From the NCBI GenBank assembly GCA_011523845.1, contig WTFV01000075.1, positions 1-56,880 of the forward strand: a stretch of 56,880 nucleotides of DNA, given 5' to 3'. Below the pieces are notes generated by a model. It ran no database searches and had not been told where the DNA came from. It saw only the letters and a program-made list of their open reading frames with translations. Shown here in pieces: positions 42,810-49,855 of the stretch (position 1 is its first letter; every line of letters begins with the position of its first letter). This DNA comes from Acidobacteriota bacterium (GTDB lineage: Bacteria; Acidobacteriota; Vicinamibacteria; Vicinamibacterales; UBA8438). The position numbers were made by a program, and so were the translations under genes.

Positions 42810-43700
42810 TCAGGGCAGGGGCTCGACGTAGGCGTCGAATACGCGAATGCCGAGCTCGCGCGTATCCTGGGAACTTCCGTCGCCGTCTGCCGGGACGAAG
42901 GTCTGATCGAGCAGCAGCTCCACCCGGACGACGTCCTCGTCGCCCAGGTCGTCCGCCGTCAGGTCGTAGTCCAGATGCACGGTGGCGTTCGTGTCCAGTA
43001 CCGCTTCGCGGACGGGGCGTTCGTCCACGACGATCGAGAGTTGCTGCGGGCGCTCGAACCGGCCCGGTCTCCCCTGCAGATCGAGCGTGAGCCTGACGGC
43101 GGCGCGCGGATTCCGGAACGAGAAGGCCGCGCGTCCGGTGGTCCAGCGCCACACGTTGCGGCCGAAGGCATCGAACTCCGCCTGATGCCAACCGTCTTCA
43201 TAGAGTATCAAGCTGCTTTCGTGTTGCGGCTCGAGCGTGAGAGTGGCGACCCGATAGGCGAATTCGCCCACGTCGTTGCCGGCCAACCTCACACGCTCTC
43301 CGGAAACGGGCGATTGCAGTCCTATCGCGATCACCGCCGGACCCAGATACGGATACGCCGGAATCCTGAGCCGGTGCTGGTACTGTATCGACTGACCCGG
43401 CTGCCACGTCGACGTGGGAAATGGCGGATCGTGTTCGTCGGACCACAGCAGGTTTGCGGCGTCATCCAGCACATCCAGGATTACGCGATAGTCCTCGTTG
43501 AACGCACTCGCAGCGGGCGCTAGGTCGAACTGTATGGTGGTCTCGACCGACGAGCCGAGTGGAACGCCGACCCGGTCGACGGCAAGCCTCACAACGGCCA
43601 CCGGCTCGGGAGGAGAGGCGCATCCCGCGGCCGTCACGAGCGCTGCCTGCAGGAGAGCCGCGGTCAGGGCCGTCGCGGCACGCACGAACGAGGGCTGCAT
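42810..43700 (-). CDS. Lipoprotein with beta-sandwich domains, unknown function
   Basis: 296 residues from ATG 43700. The signal peptide carries the lipobox TAAGCAS. The body is beta-rich: VAVVRLAVDRVGVPLGSSVE, a jelly-roll-like stretch with WQPGQSIQYQHRLRIP, and a C-terminal domain with AVRLTLDLQGRPGRFERP and HLDYDLTADDLG. The C-terminal part resembles carbohydrate-binding or galactose-binding folds but no family is certain. The stop codon lies directly next to RPT-B copy C. It is divergent from ttcA across 109 bp. Confidence 0.7.
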   Translation of the reverse strand: MQPSFVRAATALTAALLQAALVTAAGCASPPEPVAVVRLAVDRVGVPLGSSVETTIQFDLAPAASAFNEDYRVILDVLDDAANLLWSDEHDPPFPTSTWQPGQSIQYQHRLRIPAYPYLGPAVIAIGLQSPVSGERVRLAGNDVGEFAYRVATLTLEPQHESSLILYEDGWHQAEFDAFGRNVWRWTTGRAAFSFRNPRAAVRLTLDLQGRPGRFERPQQLSIVVDERPVREAVLDTNATVHLDYDLTADDLGDEDVVRVELLLDQTFVPADGDGSSQDTRELGIRVFDAYVEPLP

Positions 43701-43809
43701 GGCGACGTACTGTAGCCGACGGCGCAGACTCGGGCCAAGTGCCGACCGGGAGTGCGGCCGCCGATCCGAGGCCGGGCTCGTTTGCGTATACTGAAGCGCT
43801 GGTCGCCGC

Positions 43810-44640
43810 ATGTCCTACCGGAGCACGCTCGAAGCCCGACTCGCCCGCAAGGCGACCCGTGCAATCAAGGCCTTCGACCTGATCGAGGAAGGCGATCGTG
43901 TCATGGTCGGCCTGTCGGGCGGCAAGGACAGTTGGGCGCTGATGCATCTGCTCGACGTGCTCCGCCGGCGGGCGCCGGTCGACTTCTCGCTCGTCGCCGT
44001 CAACGTCGATTCCGGCTACGCGGCCTACAGGCATGACGTCATCGCGCGCACCTGCGAGGCCCGCGGTTGGGAGTACCGGATCGAGCACACGTCGATAGGC
44101 GACATCATGGACGACGTCCTCGATGCCGACGCGACACCCTGCTCGCTCTGCGCGCGGCTGCGCCGCGGTGTCCTGTACCGGATTGCCGCCGACCTCGGCG
44201 CGACCAAGATCGCACTGGGACACCACGCCGACGACTTCGTCGAGACGCTGCTGCTGAACCTGTTCTTCGCCGGATCGCTGAAGGCGATGCCGGCGCGGCT
44301 GGTGTCCGACGACGGCCGGCACGTCGTCATCCGCCCGCTGGTGTACGTGGCGGAGGACGAGGCCCGCGCCTATACGCGGGAATGCAACCTGGAGGTCATC
44401 GGTTGCTGCTGCCCGGTGTGCGGCGATCTGAGCCTGAAGCGACAGCGGGTCAAGCGCTGGCTGCTGGACCTCGAGCGCGAGCACCCGGGGGTCAAGAGCT
44501 CGATGCTGAAGGCGCTGGGCAACGTCGCGCCACGGCACCTCCTCGATACGCGACTGAACCCCCCTGCAGAGTTGCGCGCCGCGGCCGGCGTTCCCGCGGG
44601 CCTGCCGGCGCCGGTTGCGGATTCCGTGGGAGCTTCGTGA
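43810..44640 (+). CDS. ttcA: tRNA 2-thiocytidine biosynthesis protein TtcA
   Basis: 276 residues. It is the ATP-dependent PP-loop enzyme that thiolates cytidine 32 in tRNA using a [4Fe-4S] cluster. The PP-loop is GLSGGKDSWALMHLL near 34-48. The cluster cysteines are in CSLCARLRRGVLYRIA (CxxC, near 112) and the later CCCPVCG near 198. LGHHADDFVETLLLNLFF is the second ATP-site signature. Length and order match TtcA. It is followed 40 bp later by dtd, another tRNA-quality gene. Confidence 0.93.
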   Translation: MSYRSTLEARLARKATRAIKAFDLIEEGDRVMVGLSGGKDSWALMHLLDVLRRRAPVDFSLVAVNVDSGYAAYRHDVIARTCEARGWEYRIEHTSIGDIMDDVLDADATPCSLCARLRRGVLYRIAADLGATKIALGHHADDFVETLLLNLFFAGSLKAMPARLVSDDGRHVVIRPLVYVAEDEARAYTRECNLEVIGCCCPVCGDLSLKRQRVKRWLLDLEREHPGVKSSMLKALGNVAPRHLLDTRLNPPAELRAAAGVPAGLPAPVADSVGAS

Positions 44641-44680
44641 GGCGTCTTCACGCCGCGCAGATGGAGGGCATCGGTTTCTC

Positions 44681-45130
44681 ATGCGCGCGGTCGTGCAGCG
44701 TGTCCGGCGCGCGTCGGTGACGGTGGACGGGCGCATCGTCGGCGCCGTCGGCCGCGGGCTCCTGGTGCTGGTCGGCGTCGGCCGTGACGACACGGACCGG
44801 GATGCCGACTACGTGTCCGCCAAGATCAGGGATCTGCGCTTGTTCGCCGACGCCGGCGGGAGGATGAACCGGTCGGTGGCCGAGGTCGGCGGGGCCGTGC
44901 TCGTGGTCTCGCAGTTCACGCTGTTCGGTGACTGCCGCCGCGGCCGGCGACCATCCTACAGCGGAGCTGCGCCCCCTGACCGGGCGCGCGCGCTGTACGA
45001 CAGGCTGCTGGACCGGCTGCGACTGAACGGCCTCCCGGTTCAAGCCGGAGAGTTTCAGGCAATGATGGATGTCGAGCTGGTCAACGACGGGCCGGTGACG
45101 GTGCTGCTCGACAGCGGGCGGGTTTTCTAG
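44681..45130 (+). CDS. dtd: D-aminoacyl-tRNA deacylase
   Basis: 149 residues from ATG 44681. It hydrolyses D-amino acids (and Gly from mischarged tRNA-Ala) off tRNA. Conserved MRAVVQRVRRASVTVDG begins the protein. The catalytic SQFTLFGD motif is near 79-86 and the chirality-proofreading loop appears as NDGPVTVLLDS close to the C-terminus. Family length and motifs are complete. It probably forms a transcription unit with ttcA and the following protease gene. Confidence 0.95.
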   Translation: MRAVVQRVRRASVTVDGRIVGAVGRGLLVLVGVGRDDTDRDADYVSAKIRDLRLFADAGGRMNRSVAEVGGAVLVVSQFTLFGDCRRGRRPSYSGAAPPDRARALYDRLLDRLRLNGLPVQAGEFQAMMDVELVNDGPVTVLLDSGRVF

Positions 45131-45139
45131 CCAAGACCC

Positions 45140-45778
45140 GTGGGGACGAACAGAACCCGTCCGACCGCGGGCGAGATGCTGCGGCTCGCGCTGGCCGGCG
45201 AGTTGCTCCTCGTCCTCCTGGCGCTGCTATGGGCGGAATACCGGGATCTGCCGCTGGTCCTTGCCGGTGGGACCTGGATCCGGGATGCCGCCGCCGGCGT
45301 GATCGCGGCTGTCGCGTTCGCGGCGGCCAACTACGGGTTGCTGTGGCACGCGCCGCCGCTGCGCCCCGTGCGGACCATCCGTCGCACGTACCGCGAGCTG
45401 CTGAAGCCGCTGTTCGCCGGCATCGGCGTGCGGGAGGTCGTCGTTGTCTCGATTGCCGCCGGCATCGGCGAGGAACTGCTGTTTCGGGGTGCGCTGCAGC
45501 CGGAGATCGGATTGATCCCGGCCAGCCTCGTCTTCGGTGCGCTCCACATGGCAGGCCGCGACACGCTCGCCTTCGGCTGCTGGGTCGCGGTCATGGGCGC
45601 GGCGCTCGGGTGGCTGGCCAACGCAACCGGCGGGCTGCTGGCGCCGATCGTTGCGCATGCGCTCTACGATGCGGCGGCGCTGATCTACATCCGCTGGGGG
45701 CCCGACTGCACGCCGGTCACCGAGCTTGCCGCCGATCCGGGAGGCAAGGAGTCTCTGTCGCAGAACGCAACGGAGTGA
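45140..45778 (+). CDS. CPBP-family intramembrane glutamic endopeptidase-like protein
   Basis: 212 residues from GTG 45140. An Abi/CPBP membrane protease with helix motif GIGEELLFRGALQPEIG (EExxxR), then FGALHMAGRD and the third motif VAHALYDAAALIY, all positioned as in the Rce1 fold. Substrates in bacteria are mostly unknown; some confer bacteriocin immunity. The final residues KESLSQNATE and the TGA stop lie in repeat RPT-A copy 4, so the native C-terminus probably ended a little earlier. Confidence 0.88.
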   Translation: MGTNRTRPTAGEMLRLALAGELLLVLLALLWAEYRDLPLVLAGGTWIRDAAAGVIAAVAFAAANYGLLWHAPPLRPVRTIRRTYRELLKPLFAGIGVREVVVVSIAAGIGEELLFRGALQPEIGLIPASLVFGALHMAGRDTLAFGCWVAVMGAALGWLANATGGLLAPIVAHALYDAAALIYIRWGPDCTPVTELAADPGGKESLSQNATE

Positions 45779-45840
45779 GTTCCGCGGCGCAGACTCATGG
45801 AGCCGCGGGGGGATGGGCCGAAACGCCGATCCAGCGAGGC
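45745..45840 (+). repeat. RPT-A copy 4
   Basis: AAGGAGTCTCTGTCGCAG, then AACGCAACGGAGTGAGTTC (like copy 1), closing with GGCGCAGACTC to form an outer stem, and a tail GGATGGGCCGAAACGCC. It supplies the C-terminus and stop of the CPBP gene and ends near the next gene's start. Confidence 0.7.
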
Positions 45841-45864
45841 GTCTCGGGGCGCTAAGATCAGGGG

Positions 45865-46710
45865 ATGCGTCTTCGCGCGGCCGCCCTTTCTCTCGTCGTG
45901 CTGATCTGGCCGGCGCCGGCCGGCGCCCAGCAGCGTCCACTCGTCACCGAGGATCCGGAGTCCGTCGGCAGCGGCCTCGTGCTGATCGAGACGGGATTCG
46001 ACTACCAGCGCGATCAGCACTTTCCGGTGTCGGGTCTGAGCGGCCATCTTCGCAGCCTGCCCCGATTCGGCGTCAGCATCGGCGTGAGCCCGATCGCCGA
46101 GGTGCAGATCGACAACGTGTCGTACGACACGCTGCGCATTACCGACCGAACCACTGCGCCGCTGTCGCACCTTCTGCGCGTCAGCGGCGCCACGACGTCG
46201 AGCTGGTCCGATACCGTGGTCGGCGCCAAGACGCGCCTGCTGTCCGAGAGCGCGGTGCGTCCCGGCATCGCGCTTCGCTTCGCCACCAAGCTGCCGAATG
46301 CCGGCAACGAGGAGGGCATCGGGCTCGACACGATGGACTTCTACAACTCGCTGCTGATCGGCAAGACGTTCCGATCGCTGCGGGTGGTGGGGAACGTCGG
46401 GCTCGGTATCCTGAGCGACCCGACCCGGGGCGATCGGCAGAACGACGTCATGACCTACGGGATCTCGTTCGCCCGCGCGTTCGCCGAAGGGGCGGAGATC
46501 GTCGGCGAGATGAACGGTCGCTTCAACACGCGGCGCGGCGATCCGCCGCCGGGCACCGACAGCTCCGGCTACGTCCGTTTCGGCGCCCGGCTGACGCGCG
46601 GCCTGGTGCGGGTCGACGCGGCCCTGGTGGCCGGCCTCACGCCGCACGACGCCGGGCTCGGCGTGACGGCGGGGCTGACGTGGGTGTTCCGCGGGCTGGA
46701 CCTGCCGTGA
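45865..46710 (+). CDS. Putative outer-membrane beta-barrel protein
   Basis: 281 residues. A signal peptide ends at GAQQRPL. It starts with VTEDPESVGSGLVLIETGFDYQ, a pattern of small outer-membrane transport or surface barrels related to the phenol-degradation MetA group, and continues with alternating strands (FGVSIGVSPIAEVQIDNV, GIALRFATKLPNAGNEE, VGNVGLGILSDPTRG). The end GVTAGLTWVF is a strand. Substrate not predictable. Its stop overlaps the dapF start (GTGA). Confidence 0.7.
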   Translation: MRLRAAALSLVVLIWPAPAGAQQRPLVTEDPESVGSGLVLIETGFDYQRDQHFPVSGLSGHLRSLPRFGVSIGVSPIAEVQIDNVSYDTLRITDRTTAPLSHLLRVSGATTSSWSDTVVGAKTRLLSESAVRPGIALRFATKLPNAGNEEGIGLDTMDFYNSLLIGKTFRSLRVVGNVGLGILSDPTRGDRQNDVMTYGISFARAFAEGAEIVGEMNGRFNTRRGDPPPGTDSSGYVRFGARLTRGLVRVDAALVAGLTPHDAGLGVTAGLTWVFRGLDLP

Positions 46711-47555
46711 GCGGTCCCGGGCGCGCGGCGACGGTCGGATTCGTCAAGGCGCATGCCTACGGCAACGATTTCCTCTTCGTCGAGGAGGGGGATGTCGACG
46801 GCGCACCCCTCGACGTCCTGGCGCGGGCCATCTGCCGGCGGCAGCACGGGATCGGGGCCGACGGGCTGATCGTCTACCGGCGTACCGCCGCGGGCGCGGC
46901 GATGCGACTCCTCAACGCCGACGGCAGCCCCGCCGAGGTGTCCGGCAACGGGGTGCGTTGCCTGGGAGCGTTGCTGGTCGAGACCGCTCCGGGCGAGGCT
47001 GCCGGCGCGACCGCCGTTCCCATCGAGATCGAGACGGCCGGGGGGCTGAAGACCCTGACGCTGCTGGAGGCGAAGCATCCCCGCTACACCTTCCGCGCCG
47101 GCATGGGGCAGCCGCTCGGGTTGCGCGAGGAGGAGGTGGCGGCCGGCGGGGAGCGGGTGCGCGTCGTCGTGCTGTCGGTGGGCAACCCGCAGTGCGTCGT
47201 GCTGTCTTCGTCGATGGACGACGCGGAGCGCCGGTTCCGGCGTCTCGGGCGACTCCTGGCGACGCACGAGCGGTTTGCGGAAGGGACGAACGTGGAGTTC
47301 GCGACCGTCGAGCGCCCCGATCGGATTCGGATCCTCATCTGGGAGCGGGGCGTGGGACCTACGCTGGCCTCGGGCACCGGCGCGTGCGCCGCGGCCGTGG
47401 CGGCGGCCCGCTTCGGCGGTGCGGCGAGAAGTGCGGAGGTCGTGTCGCCGGGCGGGGCGCAGCGCGTCGACTGGACCGACGAGGAGATCCTGCTCACCGG
47501 CTGGGCGGACATCGTCGCGCGCGGTCGATGGATCCCGCCGTTGCCGTCGTCGTGA
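46707..47555 (+). CDS. dapF: Diaminopimelate epimerase homologue with both catalytic Cys replaced by Ser
   Basis: 282 residues from GTG 46707. The two-domain DapF fold is clear: KAHAYGNDFLFVEE near the start, RQHGIGADGLIVY, LLNADGSPAEVSGNGVRC in the first active-site half and GVGPTLASGTGACAAAV in the second. Normal DapF has CGNG and CGTG; here both read SGNG and SGTG. DapF interconverts LL- and meso-diaminopimelate for lysine and peptidoglycan. Cysteines lie six and five residues further on (also common in normal DapF) and might not substitute. It may be a lineage variant or an altered epimerase. Confidence 0.82.
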   Translation: MSGPGRAATVGFVKAHAYGNDFLFVEEGDVDGAPLDVLARAICRRQHGIGADGLIVYRRTAAGAAMRLLNADGSPAEVSGNGVRCLGALLVETAPGEAAGATAVPIEIETAGGLKTLTLLEAKHPRYTFRAGMGQPLGLREEEVAAGGERVRVVVLSVGNPQCVVLSSSMDDAERRFRRLGRLLATHERFAEGTNVEFATVERPDRIRILIWERGVGPTLASGTGACAAAVAAARFGGAARSAEVVSPGGAQRVDWTDEEILLTGWADIVARGRWIPPLPSS

Positions 47556-47649
47556 TCGAGTCGCCGGCCGGCACGGCCGCCGAATGCCCCGGTACGGCGA
47601 TGGTGTACGATCCCGCGAATGCGGCACGCGGATTGACTGAGCTTTCCGC

Positions 47650-48321
47650 GTGAGCGTAAGGCATCTGGCTCTGCACGACCGGCCGCGCGAGAAGCTGAGG
47701 CGTCTGGGCCCGTCGGGGCTCGGCGACAACGAGTTGCTCGCCGCGGTAATCGGTCACGGATCTCAGCACGAGAGCGCGCTCGACATCGCGAACCGGGTAC
47801 TCTTCCATTCCGGAGGGGTACACGGGTTGACGCGCGCGCTCGAGGGGCATTTGCGGGGGTTCGACGGCGTCGGGCCGGCGATGTCGGCCCGGATCATGGC
47901 GGCGATCGAGCTGGGTCGCCGTACCCTCGCGTTGCCCGACGAACGGACGAGGCTGGGCGGGCCGCGCGAAATGGCGCGCTACCTGCTGCCGCGCTACGGT
48001 GCGCGCTCGGTCGAGCAGTTCGGCGTGGTGCAGCTCGACGCGCGTCACCGCGTGTTGCTCACCGCGTTGCTGTCGGTCGGCACGCTGGACGAGACGCTGG
48101 CCCATCCGCGGGAGGTGTTCCGCATGGCGGCCGCCGGCGGCGCCGCGGCGATCGTGGTGTTTCACAACCACCCGTCGGGAGACCCCACGCCGAGCGAGGA
48201 CGACGTGGCCCTGACCGCTCGCCTGGTGGAGGCCGGGGCCATCATGGGCATCGACGTGCTGGACCACATGGTGCTGGCCGATGCCTGCTACTACAGTTTC
48301 AAGGAGCACGGCCGCCTGTAG
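47650..48321 (+). CDS. radC: RadC-family JAMM domain protein
   Basis: 223 residues from GTG 47650. The N-terminal UPF0758 part (RPREKLRRLGPSGLGDNELLAAVIGHG) with a helix-hairpin-helix-like region (GFDGVGPAMSARIMAAIE) precedes the JAMM metal site VVFHNHPSGDPTPSEDD near 170. RadC proteins are widespread; their role in DNA repair is uncertain. The length is typical. The upstream 94-bp gap after dapF holds nothing recognised. Confidence 0.92.
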   Translation: MSVRHLALHDRPREKLRRLGPSGLGDNELLAAVIGHGSQHESALDIANRVLFHSGGVHGLTRALEGHLRGFDGVGPAMSARIMAAIELGRRTLALPDERTRLGGPREMARYLLPRYGARSVEQFGVVQLDARHRVLLTALLSVGTLDETLAHPREVFRMAAAGGAAAIVVFHNHPSGDPTPSEDDVALTARLVEAGAIMGIDVLDHMVLADACYYSFKEHGRL

Positions 48322-48422
48322 CGGCGCGGGGGCGCGAAGCCTGCGCTGGTGGTTGCGCGACCGGCTTGCGGAGCGCGAGACCTTCTGGGGCGCGGCGCGG
48401 GGGCGCGAAGCCTCGCTGGTGG
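48321..48422 (+). repeat. Pair of ~32-bp direct repeats, 71-bp period
   Basis: GCGGCGCGGGGGCGCGAAGC followed by CT(G)CGCTGGTGG at 48321-48352 and 48392-48422. The first copy shares its first base with the last base of the radC stop codon. Confidence 0.85.
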
Positions 48423-48450
48423 CTGGGCCAGCCGGTGGACACGTCGAGAG

Positions 48451-49851
48451 ATGTCCGGAATCCTGTACCTCGACTGCTTCTCGGGCGCGTCGGGCGACAT
48501 GATCGCCGGCGCGCTGCTCGATGCCGGCGTGCCGTTCGACACGCTCGCACGGGCAGTCGATTCGCTTGGCCTCGAAGACGTCCGCGTGAGCAGCGAACGG
48601 GTGGACCGGAGCGGGATCGGGGCCGCCAAGTTCCGCGTGACGGTCGGCGGAGAGGCGGCCGGCGGGCGAGCGGGGGATGGTCATGGCCATGCGCACGACC
48701 CCGGCCACGCGCACGACCCTGGCCGTTCCCACGCGCACGGTCACGATCATGCGCATGCGCACGGCGATGCGCACCCGCACGATCATGACCACGACCCCGG
48801 CCACGATCACGATCACGCCCATGACCTGGGGCATGACCACGGCCGCGCGCGGGGCGATGAGCACGCGCACCATCACCGCGGCCTGACCGAGATCAACGCC
48901 ATCGTCGACCGTTCGTCGCTTTCGCCGGCGGGCAAGGCCCGTGCGTCGCGGCTCTTTCGCCGCCTGGCCGAGGTCGAGGCGGGCATCCACCAGGTGCCGG
49001 TCGAGGAGGTCCACCTGCACGAGGTCGGCGCGGTCGACTCCATCGTGGACGTGGTGGCGGCGGTCTGCGGCCTGGAATGGCTGGCGCCCGACCGGGTCGT
49101 CGCCTCCGCCCTCAACGTCGGGTCCGGCACCGTCGAGTGCGCGCACGGCGTGTTGCCGGTGCCGGCGCCGGCGACGGCGGAGCTGCTCCGGGGGGTTCCC
49201 GTGTACGCCGCGGGACCGCCGGCGGAGCTGGTCACGCCGACCGGGGCGCTCATCGTCACGGAGTACGCCGACGCCTACGGTCCGGCGCCTCCGATGCGGA
49301 TCGAACGGATCGGCTACGGCGCCGGCGATCGGAATCCGGCGGGGCGCCCCAACGTGCTGCGCGCCCTGCTGGGGGCGGGGGCGGAGACCGGCGCCGTCGA
49401 GCGCGTTCTCGTCCTCGAATGCCAGATAGACGACATGAATCCGCAGCTCTACGGCGCGCTGATGGATCGGTTGGCCGCCGCCGGCGCGCTCGACGTCTTC
49501 TATGCGCCGGTGCAGATGAAGAAGAACCGGCCGGGTACGCTGGTGACCGTGGTTGCGCCCCCCGCCCGGCGCGAAGCGCTGGCGGACATCCTGTTCCGGG
49601 AGTCGACCACCATCGGCCTGCGGGTGACCGAGACCGAGCGCGAGCGGCTGGACCGCGAGTCGGTCGCCGTCGAGACGCCGATCGGCCCCATACGCGTCAA
49701 GGTGGCGCGGCGCGGCGGCGCGGTCCGCAACGCGGCGCCGGAGTTCGAGGACTGTGCGCGGCTGGCGGCGCAACGCGGGCTGTCGATAAAGGACGTACAG
49801 GCCATGGCCGTCAAGGCGTGGCTCGACCGGAACGCGGAAACCGGTCCCTGA
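48451..49851 (+). CDS. larC: Nickel-pincer nucleotide cofactor biosynthesis protein LarC
   Basis: 466 residues from ATG 48451. LarC inserts nickel into the pincer nucleotide used by lactate racemase-type enzymes. It starts YLDCFSGASGDMIAGALLD, the LarC signature. A His/Asp-rich insert (about residues 76-142, with runs such as HAHGHDHAHAHGDAH) likely stores nickel. Then come EVHLHEVGAVDSIVD, ECAHGVLPVPAPATAELL and the C-terminal ECQIDDMNPQ domain. LarC1 and LarC2 are fused in one frame, with no programmed frameshift needed. No larA, larB or larE is visible in the window, so the client enzyme is elsewhere. Confidence 0.93.
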   Translation: MSGILYLDCFSGASGDMIAGALLDAGVPFDTLARAVDSLGLEDVRVSSERVDRSGIGAAKFRVTVGGEAAGGRAGDGHGHAHDPGHAHDPGRSHAHGHDHAHAHGDAHPHDHDHDPGHDHDHAHDLGHDHGRARGDEHAHHHRGLTEINAIVDRSSLSPAGKARASRLFRRLAEVEAGIHQVPVEEVHLHEVGAVDSIVDVVAAVCGLEWLAPDRVVASALNVGSGTVECAHGVLPVPAPATAELLRGVPVYAAGPPAELVTPTGALIVTEYADAYGPAPPMRIERIGYGAGDRNPAGRPNVLRALLGAGAETGAVERVLVLECQIDDMNPQLYGALMDRLAAAGALDVFYAPVQMKKNRPGTLVTVVAPPARREALADILFRESTTIGLRVTETERERLDRESVAVETPIGPIRVKVARRGGAVRNAAPEFEDCARLAAQRGLSIKDVQAMAVKAWLDRNAETGP

Positions 49852-49855
49852 TGCG

